A DNA stretch of 64,000 nt from Paenibacillus senegalimassiliensis (GCF_001486585.1 NZ_LN909042.1:305709-369708), one strand, 5' to 3'. Shown: positions 52,327-60,778, counted from the first letter of the stretch. Numbers and translations: made by a program. Notes: a model not told the origin generated them from the sequence alone.

Positions 52327-54435
52327 TTAATCGAGTGGAATTGAAGCTCGGATATTAATAAAATTTTTGGGTGTTGTGGCGACGGATAACTGTCCATTTG
52401 AGCTTATCTGCACCAAACAGGCAGTTGCATCTGCAGCGTAACTCCAAGTTATCGCCTGAGTACGTTCGAGTCGTTTAGGCCATGCCTTCTCAGGTAATTC
52501 ACACAAAATTGTTCCTGCTGTTGTAACACCTGCGTTAGCAGTTCCGCGCAATTCCAGATGATTGTCAACCACTCTGTACTGTAAAGGTTCAACGGCATTG
52601 GTGGTCCAAGAGTTCAGCATTATGATGTCGACCCATCTCGGCTTATCCTTTTCCACCTTTTTTTGCTCTACAACAGATACCCGCTGCAATGCTTCTGCCA
52701 CACCCGCTGCAAGCTCGCTAATCTGCGCCTTTTCATTAGTTACCAAATAGCCTGTAATCGGTTGAGTTGGGGACTTGTCGAGCTTGATGTAGGTAACGCT
52801 GTATGCAGAAGATTCATCAAATTCTTGCGTCACATTACCATAGGTTACTCGTGCTAATCCATTAGCTGTATCGTCATAAACGTGTGTCCATAATCCGGTT
52901 TGGTTGTTATTATTGGCGTAAACATTCAGTATCTCACTAGTTGTATTCTTTAGTAGTGATTCAGGGAAAGAAGTTCGATTGATATAATGATAAATCAGAG
53001 TGTTTCCGGATTTGATAGGCTTAGCCCGTTCTCTCAGTGTAATTCCCGTCCCTACTTCTACTGTGTTGTCACCTTCGGTAAGAAGTAGCTCTCCTTCTGC
53101 TGCTACAGGTTCAATGGTTTCTTTAGCCAGGCGATATAGAAGATTATATGGTTTCCAATTAGGCGCTTGAGTCGTTGGGAGTGTCGTTGTGTATAGATCA
53201 GCCCCTCCCGAAATTACCGTTCCCCAAGCTTTTGTACCTGCACCGTTATATGGGTCTAATGAGACCGCATCACGCATCCGCCACCCGTTAAAAAAAGCCC
53301 TAACCTCGTTTTGTGTAGGTGTGTACTCGTCTCCCCATCCGCTGTCTGTGTTGGATACAACAATCTGTATCTTATTCTGGTAGTTAAAATTGATAAGAAA
53401 TTGGTTTATATCACTGAAATTTGAACTCATTGTAACATTTCTTAGAACATCCCCGCTGTAACTTGTCATTAAAGCATATAGCGGAGACTCTGTCTTACTT
53501 CCTTCTGCTAGTGGAGGTGGGACGATATAGACAAATTTACAGCCTAACGGGGGTAAAACTTCGGAATTTCTCGGGACTGCAAAAGATACCATACTGTTGT
53601 CGATATTAACTTTTCTCCACTTAGCCAGCTTCTTGTATTCTCCATTGTGTATAAACAGTATATCTGGTTCATTTCCATCCGTAGGGTTTGCATGCAACTC
53701 CGTCTCAAAGGCGAGCATAGATTTGCGTTGTGGTACGAACAGTTCCGGCTCCGTACCAATGGTGAGCATTGGGTTTATATAATGTGCTGTACCCGTTGCT
53801 GAAGATTCAATTCCCACTGAAACCCGTATGCTCACAGCGCCTTCAGGTGTAAATATAGGTGTTGAGAAATAAAATCCTTCCGTAATAGCATCAATTTTAT
53901 GTGTAGATGATCCAAAGGAAGCTCCGGAACTGTCATAACAAGTGTATTGGATGTAGGCCCTTCCTTCACCAGATACGTTGCAATTTACTTGGGCGGATAA
54001 ACAATAAGAATGATTTTCTTGAATTGAAATAGTATAACTACAATGTCCATATCTATTCATAGCTTTCCTGTTTATCTCAATTTCATAAGCTTCATGTACA
54101 TTATATGTTGCATCACTACCAAAGTCTGAAATCCACTCATAAAACGGCGGCAACAAATTCCCGGACGTATTAATTACATACGGATTTTCCACACCAATTA
54201 TTCCCGTGCGGCCCTGACCGTTAATTTCCGTCTTACCCTCGATTTGCTCCAGCTTAAACAGCCCATCTCTCTTTGCATGAATAACCTGTAATCCCGGCTG
54301 TAAAGTGACCGGAGATCTATTAGCGGTATCTAAACGTTCCTTTATCTCAGTGTGCAGTTCATTAATTTCGTGCCCAATATCATTAATATCTTCTGGCCTT
54401 ACCGTATCAGTTAAGGTCCAATCTGTCTTTGCCAC
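52327..54435 (-). CDS. Phage tail/fibre-like protein, solitary
   Basis: A 702-residue protein with no signal peptide or membrane segment. It begins AKTDWTLTDTVRPEDINDIG, a start typical of tail-appendage proteins in Paenibacillus prophages (a short helical neck, then beta-rich repeats). Next come PGLQVIHAKRDGLFKLEQIEGKTEINGQGRTGIIGVENPY and SGNLLPPFYEW, which recur in such proteins; the C-terminus is a beta-sandwich-like tail. GTG 54435 is chosen because GCGGAGG lies seven bases upstream; the frame runs 11 codons further to 54468 but that would bury the ribosome binding site. No other phage gene is nearby, so it may be a prophage remnant or a domesticated carbohydrate-binding protein. Confidence 0.6.
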   Translation of the reverse strand: MAKTDWTLTDTVRPEDINDIGHEINELHTEIKERLDTANRSPVTLQPGLQVIHAKRDGLFKLEQIEGKTEINGQGRTGIIGVENPYVINTSGNLLPPFYEWISDFGSDATYNVHEAYEIEINRKAMNRYGHCSYTISIQENHSYCLSAQVNCNVSGEGRAYIQYTCYDSSGASFGSSTHKIDAITEGFYFSTPIFTPEGAVSIRVSVGIESSATGTAHYINPMLTIGTEPELFVPQRKSMLAFETELHANPTDGNEPDILFIHNGEYKKLAKWRKVNIDNSMVSFAVPRNSEVLPPLGCKFVYIVPPPLAEGSKTESPLYALMTSYSGDVLRNVTMSSNFSDINQFLINFNYQNKIQIVVSNTDSGWGDEYTPTQNEVRAFFNGWRMRDAVSLDPYNGAGTKAWGTVISGGADLYTTTLPTTQAPNWKPYNLLYRLAKETIEPVAAEGELLLTEGDNTVEVGTGITLRERAKPIKSGNTLIYHYINRTSFPESLLKNTTSEILNVYANNNNQTGLWTHVYDDTANGLARVTYGNVTQEFDESSAYSVTYIKLDKSPTQPITGYLVTNEKAQISELAAGVAEALQRVSVVEQKKVEKDKPRWVDIIMLNSWTTNAVEPLQYRVVDNHLELRGTANAGVTTAGTILCELPEKAWPKRLERTQAITWSYAADATACLVQISSNGQLSVATTPKNFINIRASIPLD

Positions 54436-54567
54436 AAAAAAACCTCCGCTCTTTATAGTTTGCAGCACATTTGTATCTCTGCTACGTTTATTTTATAAGA
54501 GGCAAAGGTTATGTATCGGCCTTATTGCGGACGGTAAGAGGACATGGAGAGGACAGAAAAATAACAT

Positions 54568-55701
54568 TCACACCCGCCCCACCAATCCCTCCCCAACGCC
54601 CTTCACCTTACTCAACCCTACGCATACACCCAAACTCACCGCAGCGCACAACACAAACGACACCACCGTCTGCCCATACACACCAAGTACCCCCAGATAA
54701 GAAATCGCCAGGTAGTTGGTTGAACTGAGCACCATAGCGTGGATCAAATAAGCTCCGAAGGAGTAACGCCCAAAGGTCGTCAACAGCGAGGTTAACCAAC
54801 TAGTGTGCTCGGCAAGCCTTTCGGCTGCAGCAAACACCAACACCATCGACACCAATATCGTCCCCATCATCAACAGATTCAGCGGTGCCGTGACATAGGA
54901 ACTGTAGATATAGAGATCGCTGGTCAAGCTTTGCGTAAGTGCCTCGATCCGGGTGTAAATGATGTACATGAACACCCCAAGGCCGATCAGGCATAACCAC
55001 CAAATGCGGCTGACGATCATTTTCCACTGCTTATAATACAATCCGACCAGACCGCCCATCACAAAATAAAACATCCAGAACAGAAAGTTTCGATCCAGAT
55101 AACGAATCACCGTAGTGTTGAGGAAGGCATTGTCAGAGGTAATCCAGCCTTTGGATAAGGCATACACCAGGCCTAAGGCCAGACCAAGAAACACCACGCC
55201 TACCGCCAAGTTGACCCACAGCTTCTTCTCCTTACCCAGCATGAGCCGGAACAGGGGGAACAGCAGATAGAACGGAATAATCATGACCATAAACCATAAA
55301 TGATAGGAGGCCTGTCCTGTTAAGCTCACTCGGAGCAGCTCGACCAGCTCGTTCCAAAGGCTGGATAACGACATCACGATTCCGCCACTGCGCACGCTCA
55401 TCCAAATATAATAAATAACCGTCCACGCCAGATAGGGCACGACAATTTGCCGGAATCTTTTCCATAGGAAGCTCCCGTAATTCAGCTTGCCATCATAATT
55501 GTAGAACAACACCACCCCGGTGATGAACACAAACAAAGGTACCGCAAACCGAATCAATCCGAGAAAAGTCGTCCCGGCCAGAACGGTCTGTCCACTCAGG
55601 CCTGGCTGATAAAACACCCCGGCAATCACATGCTGCAGCACCACCGCCCAAAAAGCCATCCCTCGCAGCAACTCTATCTCAGGTAATCTTTCTTTTCTCA
55701 T
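54568..55701 (-). CDS. Acyltransferase family 3 (OafA-like) membrane protein
   Basis: A 377-residue protein with about ten hydrophobic helices. LPEIELLRGMAFWAVVLQHVIAGVF at residues 6-30 is the family N-terminus with the active-site His; GLIRFAVPLFVFITGVVLFYNY, FLWKRFRQIVVPYLAWTVIYY and SYHLWFMVMIIPFYLLFPLF follow. It would acylate surface sugars. AAGGAGAGACAA precedes the ATG. It differs clearly from the AT-rich copy at 39127. It is transcribed away from the toxin-antitoxin region and appears monocistronic. Confidence 0.87.
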   Translation of the reverse strand: MRKERLPEIELLRGMAFWAVVLQHVIAGVFYQPGLSGQTVLAGTTFLGLIRFAVPLFVFITGVVLFYNYDGKLNYGSFLWKRFRQIVVPYLAWTVIYYIWMSVRSGGIVMSLSSLWNELVELLRVSLTGQASYHLWFMVMIIPFYLLFPLFRLMLGKEKKLWVNLAVGVVFLGLALGLVYALSKGWITSDNAFLNTTVIRYLDRNFLFWMFYFVMGGLVGLYYKQWKMIVSRIWWLCLIGLGVFMYIIYTRIEALTQSLTSDLYIYSSYVTAPLNLLMMGTILVSMVLVFAAAERLAEHTSWLTSLLTTFGRYSFGAYLIHAMVLSSTNYLAISYLGVLGVYGQTVVSFVLCAAVSLGVCVGLSKVKGVGEGLVGRV

Positions 55702-55753
55702 TTGTCTCTCCTTGGTACTGAGTTTGCCAAAACGTTATGCTCCCCTGCGTGGA

Positions 55754-55782
55754 TTGAAATGTATCTAACTTTAAGTTAGAAT
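55754..55782 (+). promoter_or_regulatory. Promoter of candidate antitoxin RNA
   Basis: -35 TTGAAA (55754-55759), spacer of 17, -10 TAGAAT (55777-55782), each five of six to consensus. It points toward the 3' end of the small toxin gene on the opposite strand. Confidence 0.6.
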
Positions 55783-55788
55783 ATATGT

Positions 55789-55923
55789 AGTATAAACCAA
55801 AGAGCCGTGCTGGTAACACGACTCTTTGCAGCAATAGCCGCTTCTAAGGGCGGTGGCTTCAAAAGTGGATAATTATAAAAAAAGTAGACCATTTCACCTT
55901 TGGCGAGGGTGGTCTACTTTTTG
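55789..55923 (+). ncRNA. Candidate antisense antitoxin RNA
   Basis: A transcript from the promoter at 55754 would run about 135 bases. It would contain hairpin AAAGAGCCGTG / CACGACTCTTT (55799-55827) and end in the hairpin at 55879-55923 followed by TTTTTG. Its last 35-45 bases are complementary to the 3' end of the toxin message encoded on the minus strand, the convergent arrangement known for TxpA/RatA and BsrG/SR4 type I pairs. No coding frame of note. Existence of the RNA is inferred, not shown. Confidence 0.5.
55879..55923. terminator. Bidirectional terminator shared by toxin mRNA and antisense RNA
   Basis: Stem AAAAAGTAGACCA / TGGTCTACTTTTT with loop TTTCACCTTTGGCGAGGG. T runs occur on both strands. 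The toxin stop codon TAG lies in the stem. Confidence 0.8.
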
Positions 55924-56003
55924 TTATGGAATGAAAGTACCAATACAATTAATGTCGCAAATGATATCATTAACGTCAAGGTATCTTTAATTTCCACAGG
56001 CAT
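55914..56003 (-). CDS. Putative holin-like small toxin (type I TA, Hol_Tox/TxpA-BsrG-like)
   Basis: A 29-residue hydrophobic peptide MPVEIKDTLTLMISFATLIV followed by LVLSFHNKK: a short charged start, one membrane helix and a Lys-Lys end, the typical form of the putative holin-like toxins of Bacillales. GAAGGGAGGG stands immediately before ATG 56003; the third codon GTG (55997) has better ribosome binding site spacing and may be the real start. A TGC-TATAAT extended -10 lies about 60 bases upstream, and the shared terminator overlaps the stop. A longer frame to 56207 exists but its upstream part has no ribosome binding site and is not expected to be translated. Confidence 0.65.
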   Translation of the reverse strand: MPVEIKDTLTLMISFATLIVLVLSFHNKK

Positions 56004-56060
56004 CCCTCCCTTCAACCGGAGGTAGCCGACCACCCATATAAGCCATCTATCGCTTGTCCA

Positions 56061-56066
56061 ATTATA
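56061..56066 (-). promoter_or_regulatory. Extended -10 element of toxin promoter
   Basis: Reading the minus strand, TGTGCTATAAT gives a perfect TATAAT with a TGn extension. Initiation near 56054 would give a 5' leader of about 50 bases before the toxin start. No good -35 is seen, as is common for extended -10 promoters. Confidence 0.55.
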
Positions 56067-56177
56067 GCACAATTTGTCATTAGTGAGTAGCAGAAGGGTA
56101 GCTGTATAATTCCGTTTGCTCTCAGGCCAGTTTGGTATAATTTTGACAATATGCTTATCGTAGAAAGAGTGATCCTC

Positions 56178-57125
56178 ATGCCAGCGTCTCCAACCATAAC
56201 CGTACAAATCGTGACCTATAATAGTGCGGACGACATAGAAGATTGCCTAAGGGCTGTTCAGCAGCAAACCTATCCGGTGGAAAAAGTGCTCGTCATCGAC
56301 AACGTCTCCCATGACCTTACAGTGGAGCGGGTGCAACAAGTGATGGAGCAGGAGGGGGGCCAGCGCATTGAACTCATTCGAAATTCGGTCAATACCGGCT
56401 TTGCGCCGGCCCATAACCAGGGGATGCGTCTCACGCACAGCGACTATGTGCTGGTGCTGAACCCGGACGTGCAGCTCGCTCCAACTTACATCGAGCGTTT
56501 AGTCCAGTCCATACAACCGCATCCCAAGCTAGGTGCAGCGACCGGAAGGCTACTGCTTAAATCCTCCCTGGACACCATAGACAGCACGGGCATTGTCATG
56601 AAAGGGACATGGCGTGCTTTTGACCGGGGGATGGGGGAACCTGCAAATCTGTGGGAGAAGTCCGGGGAAGTGTTTGGCGTCTCCGGAGCTGCGGCGCTAT
56701 ATAAACGCGAGATGATCAACAAGATTGAAGTAGGCGGCGAATTTTTTGACGAGGACTTTTTTGCATATAAAGAGGATGTGGATGTAGCCTGGCGTGCCAG
56801 CTTACTGGGATGGAAAGCTTTCTACTGTGCAGATGCGCTGGCCTATCATGAACGGGGCTGGAAGCCAGGCAGCCGCAGAGCCCAACCGCTATTTATCCGC
56901 AGGTACTCTTACATCAATCGCTATAAGATGATTTATAAGAACCTGACGGGGAGCCGCTGGCTAAAGCATCTCCCCGGGCTGCTTGCCTATGAACTAGCCA
57001 GCAATGGTTATATGCTGCTCAGGGAGCCTGGGGTACTTGGCTCTTGGAAGACTTTTTTCAAGACACTCCCCAAATTGCGCGAGAAGCGCCGGGAGATTCG
57101 GGAGAAGATGGACACAAGTGTATAG
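56178..57125 (+). CDS. Glycosyltransferase family 2
   Basis: A 315-residue GT-A enzyme of the rhamnosyltransferase-like GT2 group. Seen: TITVQIVTYNSADDIEDCLRA at the N-terminus, VLVIDNVSHDLTVE, NTGFAPAHNQGMRL, VLVLNPDVQLAP near residue 94 (metal-binding DxD position), and DEDFFAYKEDVDVAWRASLLGW near residue 190 with the ED catalytic-base motif. With rfbACBD a few kilobases upstream, rhamnose is a plausible donor. ATG 56178 opens the fold; the frame runs nine codons further upstream without a better site. Confidence 0.85.
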   Translation: MPASPTITVQIVTYNSADDIEDCLRAVQQQTYPVEKVLVIDNVSHDLTVERVQQVMEQEGGQRIELIRNSVNTGFAPAHNQGMRLTHSDYVLVLNPDVQLAPTYIERLVQSIQPHPKLGAATGRLLLKSSLDTIDSTGIVMKGTWRAFDRGMGEPANLWEKSGEVFGVSGAAALYKREMINKIEVGGEFFDEDFFAYKEDVDVAWRASLLGWKAFYCADALAYHERGWKPGSRRAQPLFIRRYSYINRYKMIYKNLTGSRWLKHLPGLLAYELASNGYMLLREPGVLGSWKTFFKTLPKLREKRREIREKMDTSV

Positions 57126-57184
57126 TTAGATGCTAGGGGGGCTCTATAATAAAAAAACGCATTATTGCTTTTAAATGCTGTCAA

Positions 57185-57213
57185 TTGAGGTATGTGCTGC
57201 AGTGTGCTAAAAT
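57185..57213 (+). promoter_or_regulatory. Promoter of candidate small RNA
   Basis: -35 TTGAGG (57185-57190), spacer of 17, -10 TAAAAT (57208-57213) with TGC extension. Confidence 0.55.
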
Positions 57214-57219
57214 AGGAAT

Positions 57220-57355
57220 AGAAAATAAGGGCGGTTGGCCGACCGCCCCCAGTACAAACAACTTGAGTGGAGTTACTCCTCCAAGGAAATCTTTCAATTA
57301 TATGAAGAAGTGACCCACAGGTAGCCAAACCTTGGAGTGGGTCACTTCTTTTTTC
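57220..57355 (+). ncRNA. Candidate structured small RNA or leader
   Basis: From the promoter at 57185 a transcript of about 135 bases would hold a strong hairpin GGGCGGTTGGCCGACCGCCC (57230-57249), a second weaker stem around CTTGAGTGGAG/CTCCTCCAAG, and a long terminator hairpin ending at 57355. No frame longer than 15 codons carries a ribosome binding site. The terminator hairpin resembles in layout that of the toxin transcript at 55879 (GACC(C)AC ... CCAAA ... GG(G)TC). It may be an independent RNA, an old toxin-antitoxin remnant, or an attenuated leader for the GT2 gene at 57423. Confidence 0.45.
57304..57355 (+). terminator. Rho-independent terminator
   Basis: Stem AGAAGTGACCCAC / GTGGGTCACTTCT with a loop containing GGTAGCCAAACC, followed by a TTTTTT run. 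Confidence 0.88.
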
Positions 57356-57422
57356 TATCGAGATTTGTACCTATGCTATAATACCAATAGACTACTATAT
57401 TCTTTGGGAGCGGAGCGTAATC

Positions 57423-58355
57423 ATGGATTTGAGCATCTTGATTGTCAACTATAATACCTGCCGTTTGACACTGGACTGTTTGCAGTCGGTCTACGACTCC
57501 AAGACAGTTTATTCGTACGAGGTGATTGTGGTGGACAACGCTTCGTCCGACGACTCGGTCGAGTCGATCCGCAGGGAGTACCCCGGTACGCCGCTGATTG
57601 CGAATATCGATAACACCGGTTTTGCCAAAGCAAACAACCAGGCCATGGCGGTAGCCAAAGGCCGTTATGTGCTGCTGCTGAATTCAGACACTATCGTTCA
57701 GCCGGATACGCTGCAAACGATGGTTGCCTATATGGATGAAAACCCTCAGGTTGGGGCCTCCGGCTGCAAAATCATTTTGCCCGATGGCTCACTGGACAAA
57801 GCATGCAAGCGTGGATTTCCAACACCGTCTGCGTCGTTCTATTATGCCTTTGGCTTCTCCCGGTTGTTCCCTGATAAGCCGAAGTTCAATCAGTACCAGC
57901 TTGGCTATCTGGACCCGAACGAGACCTACCCGATTGACTGTTTGGTTGGGGCGTTCATGCTGGTACGGCGTGAGACGATTCAGCAGGTGGGTGGACTAGA
58001 TGAAACTTTCTTCATGTATGGCGAAGACATTGATTGGTGTTACCGCATCAAGCAAGCGGGCTGGGACATTCATTACCATCCAGCGACATACATTGTTCAC
58101 TATAAGGGAGCCAGCAGCAGGCGCAAGCCGTTTAAAATTATATATGAATTCCATCGTGCCATGTGGGTATTCCACCGCAAACATTATCTCAGGCAATATT
58201 CATGGATTACGAATGGGTCGGTGGCTTGCGGAATTGCCCTTAAATTTACCTTATCCTTATTGAAAAATAGACTCTTCACGCCGGAGGCGGCCTTGCCTGC
58301 CCTCACACCGCAACAGAAGCAGCCAAGCGAAACGAACATGGAGGCGAAACAATGA
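57423..58355 (+). CDS. Glycosyltransferase family 2 (rhamnosyltransferase-like)
   Basis: A 310-residue GT-A enzyme. MDLSILIVNYNTCRLTLDCLQSV, VIVVDNASSDDSVESI, NTGFAKANNQAM, VLLLNSDTIVQPDTL near residue 82, and MYGEDIDWCYRIKQAGW near residue 198 are the landmarks; the NYNT/NASSDDS start is typical of WbbL-like rhamnosyltransferases. After the catalytic domain a helix near 260-280 may associate with the membrane. GGGAGCGGAGCG precedes the ATG. It overlaps the polyprenyl-phosphate sugar transferase gene by 4 bp, so it likely adds the second sugar to that enzyme's product. Confidence 0.87.
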   Translation: MDLSILIVNYNTCRLTLDCLQSVYDSKTVYSYEVIVVDNASSDDSVESIRREYPGTPLIANIDNTGFAKANNQAMAVAKGRYVLLLNSDTIVQPDTLQTMVAYMDENPQVGASGCKIILPDGSLDKACKRGFPTPSASFYYAFGFSRLFPDKPKFNQYQLGYLDPNETYPIDCLVGAFMLVRRETIQQVGGLDETFFMYGEDIDWCYRIKQAGWDIHYHPATYIVHYKGASSRRKPFKIIYEFHRAMWVFHRKHYLRQYSWITNGSVACGIALKFTLSLLKNRLFTPEAALPALTPQQKQPSETNMEAKQ

Positions 58356-59758
58356 TACGCAAAAACCAGCGATTTCTCACTCAACTGTATATTCTGGTCG
58401 ATTTTGCTGCCATTCAGCTAGCCTTCCTGCTCGCTTGGTGGTTTAAGTTTGCCAGTGGCTGGATTGCCTACGAGCAACCCCTGCCGATTGAAATCTACGC
58501 CTACTGGAGTGTTATCTACGGCGTGATTGCCGTGCTGATGGGCGTCATGATCACGCTTTATATGCCGAAGCGCAAGAAGCGTTTTGCCGATGAAGTCTGG
58601 AAGATCATCCAGGTTCACGGCATGAGCTTGTTCATCCTGCTTGGCCTGATGTTCTTCTTCAGACAAGTGGACATCTCCCGTCACTACTTAGCCTTCTACA
58701 TGATGTTCAACGTAGTGCTCATTACGTTATACCGCTATCTATTGAAGAACGCCTTGAAGCAACTGCGCAAGAAGGGCTTTAACAAGCAGTTCGTGCTCAT
58801 TCTGGGCGCAGGCTCTCTAGGACGCCGGTTTCATGCCAACCTTAAGCAATACCCGGAGCTTGGCTATGAAGTCGTTGGCTTCCTCGATGACCAAAAAGAG
58901 TGGGACGGCATAGAAGCCGCCCGCTACAAGCCCATCCTGGGGACGATTGATGAGCTTGAGCGTATACTCGAATCCAAGCTGATTGACGAGGTTGTGCTGG
59001 CACTTCCCCTGGAAGCCCATCACAGATATGCACGAATTATTGCCATATGCGAAAAAACAGGCGTGCGCACGCTGATCATCCCGGACTTTTTTGACTACTT
59101 GCCTGCTCGGCCTTATTTTGATAACTTTGCGGGAATGCCGATGATTAACGTACGTGACATTCCACTGGATCTGACGGGCAACCGGATTGCCAAGCGGGTT
59201 TTTGATATCTTGTTTTCTCTACTGGCAATCATCATTACTTCCCCGGTGCTGCTGTTCGTTGCCATTGGCGTCAAATTGACCTCAAAGGGTCCAATTATCT
59301 TCAAGCAGGAGCGGGTGGGCTTGAACCGGCGGACGTTCCAGATGTATAAGTTTCGCTCCATGCAACTACTTCCCGAAGGAACCGAAGACACGGGCTGGAC
59401 GACTGCCAACGACCCAAGACGCACGCGCTTTGGGACCTTTATCCGCAAGACGAGTCTGGACGAACTGCCGCAATTTTTCAATGTCCTAGCGGGGCATATG
59501 AGTGTGGTAGGGCCAAGGCCGGAGCGTCCATACTACGTGGATCAATTCAAGGAAGAGGTGCCTAAATACATGGTGAAGCACCATGTACGGCCAGGCATTA
59601 CCGGTTGGGCGCAAAGCCATGGGCTGCGAGGCGATACCTCAATTGAAGAGCGCATCAAATACGATATTTTCTATATTGAGAACTGGTCGATTTTACTCGA
59701 CATCAAGATTGTGTTTAAGACGGTGATTAACGGCTTTATAAATAAGAATGCTTACTAG
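58352..59758 (+). CDS. Undecaprenyl-phosphate glucose phosphotransferase (WbaP/WcaJ-like)
   Basis: A 468-residue initiating phosphoglycosyltransferase. Five membrane helices: four in residues about 10-130, a Rossmann-like segment with VLILGAGSLGRRFHANL near residue 150, a fifth helix at about 275-300, then the catalytic domain: GPIIFKQERVGLNRRTFQMYKFRSM, FIRKTSLDELPQFFNVLAGHMSVVGPRPE with the Asp-Glu dyad, and RPGITGWAQSHGLRGDTSIEERIKYD. The last motif is characteristic of glucose-1-phosphate transferases. It is distinct from the enzyme at 14991, so two polymers are probably initiated independently. It is coupled to the GT2 gene by a 4-bp overlap. Confidence 0.92.
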   Translation: MIRKNQRFLTQLYILVDFAAIQLAFLLAWWFKFASGWIAYEQPLPIEIYAYWSVIYGVIAVLMGVMITLYMPKRKKRFADEVWKIIQVHGMSLFILLGLMFFFRQVDISRHYLAFYMMFNVVLITLYRYLLKNALKQLRKKGFNKQFVLILGAGSLGRRFHANLKQYPELGYEVVGFLDDQKEWDGIEAARYKPILGTIDELERILESKLIDEVVLALPLEAHHRYARIIAICEKTGVRTLIIPDFFDYLPARPYFDNFAGMPMINVRDIPLDLTGNRIAKRVFDILFSLLAIIITSPVLLFVAIGVKLTSKGPIIFKQERVGLNRRTFQMYKFRSMQLLPEGTEDTGWTTANDPRRTRFGTFIRKTSLDELPQFFNVLAGHMSVVGPRPERPYYVDQFKEEVPKYMVKHHVRPGITGWAQSHGLRGDTSIEERIKYDIFYIENWSILLDIKIVFKTVINGFINKNAY

Positions 59759-59775
59759 TAGATAGGATACTTATA

Positions 59776-60663
59776 ATGAAAAACAAACTAACCTACAGCC
59801 TGCTGCTGCTTGCCGGCGTGGGCCTGCTACTATGGATGGTTTTACCGAGATTGCTTGTGCCCGAGCCTACTAAACAGGGCTTCACGGCGTACCGAATGGT
59901 AGCGCACGCAATGGGTGGCATTGATGAACTGACCTACACCAACAGCTACGAAGCTTTTGTTGTCAACTACGAGAAGGGCCTGCGCGTATTTGAAGTCGAT
60001 CTACTGCTCAGCAGCGATAATAAGCTGGTTGCCCGTCATGAGTGGGGGCAAGGCTTTACCCAAATGCTGGGGCAGCAAGAGACTATCGAGGAGGAGCTTC
60101 AGGGGGCAGTCTGGTCCCATAATGAGTTTAAGGAAGCAAAAATCAAAGGGGAATATGAACCCCTGGATTGGGCCGATATCGTAGAACTGATGGAGCTTTA
60201 TCCTGATGTCTATATCGTGACGGATACGAAGCAAACCACGCCTGAGGAGATTCAAGAGATTTTCACGCAAATCGTAGAGCAGACCAAGGAGCGGCAGCCT
60301 GAACTACTTAAGCGCGTGGTACCGCAAATCTACAACCGTGATATGTGGGAGCCGGTTCAGGCAATATACCCGTTTGATTCAGTGATCTTCACGCTCTACC
60401 AAACTCATGAGACAGATAAAGAAGTAGTACAGTTTGCCAAGGAGAAGCAGATTGCTGCCATCACCATGTCCGAGACCCGAGCCAACGCGGGCCTGATCGC
60501 TGATTTGAAGCGGGTGGGAGTCGTGTCCTATGTTCATACCATTAACGATCCGGAACTTATAGCCAAATTCCAGCGTATGGGAGCCTATGGCTTCTATACC
60601 GACTTTTTGGCGGAGGAAGACATTGCGGAGAATGCTGGCTGGTTCTCTAACTGGCTTCCTTAG
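59776..60663 (+). CDS. Glycerophosphodiester phosphodiesterase-like protein
   Basis: A 295-residue protein with an N-terminal membrane anchor (LLLLAGVGLLLWMVLPRLL, residues about 8-26). MVAHAMGGIDELTYTNSYEAF near residue 43, LRVFEVDLLLSSDNKLVARHEWG near residue 70 and YIVTDTKQ near residue 150 follow the catalytic layout of the GDPD/PI-PLC-like barrel (His, Glu-x-Asp, His). It would act outside the membrane on phosphodiester lipids or on teichoic-acid-like polymers. It follows the sugar transferase by 17 bases and may be in the same operon; a terminator follows at 60694. Confidence 0.82.
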   Translation: MKNKLTYSLLLLAGVGLLLWMVLPRLLVPEPTKQGFTAYRMVAHAMGGIDELTYTNSYEAFVVNYEKGLRVFEVDLLLSSDNKLVARHEWGQGFTQMLGQQETIEEELQGAVWSHNEFKEAKIKGEYEPLDWADIVELMELYPDVYIVTDTKQTTPEEIQEIFTQIVEQTKERQPELLKRVVPQIYNRDMWEPVQAIYPFDSVIFTLYQTHETDKEVVQFAKEKQIAAITMSETRANAGLIADLKRVGVVSYVHTINDPELIAKFQRMGAYGFYTDFLAEEDIAENAGWFSNWLP

Positions 60664-60693
60664 AAATGTGAAACAACCTCATACTATGGAGGA

Positions 60694-60727
60694 AGATGCG
60701 TTTTCACCTACGGGAACGCGTCTTTTT
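60694..60727 (+). terminator. Rho-independent terminator after GDPD-like gene
   Basis: Nine-pair stem AGATGCGTT / AACGCGTCT (one T-G pair) followed by TTTTT. Confidence 0.8.
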
Positions 60728-60749
60728 ATGTTCGCATCAAAGGCGAACA

Positions 60750-60778
60750 TTGACAGGGTATACGAGGTAACATAGACT
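60750..60778 (+). promoter_or_regulatory. Promoter upstream of pcrB leader
   Basis: Perfect -35 TTGACA (60750-60755), spacer of 17, -10 TAGACT (60773-60778; four of six). Confidence 0.6.

Noticed and set aside
55914..56207. A 97-residue minus-strand protein
   Set aside because: Only the last 29 codons follow a ribosome binding site and look like a known small toxin; the upstream part overlaps the promoter and has no translation signal.
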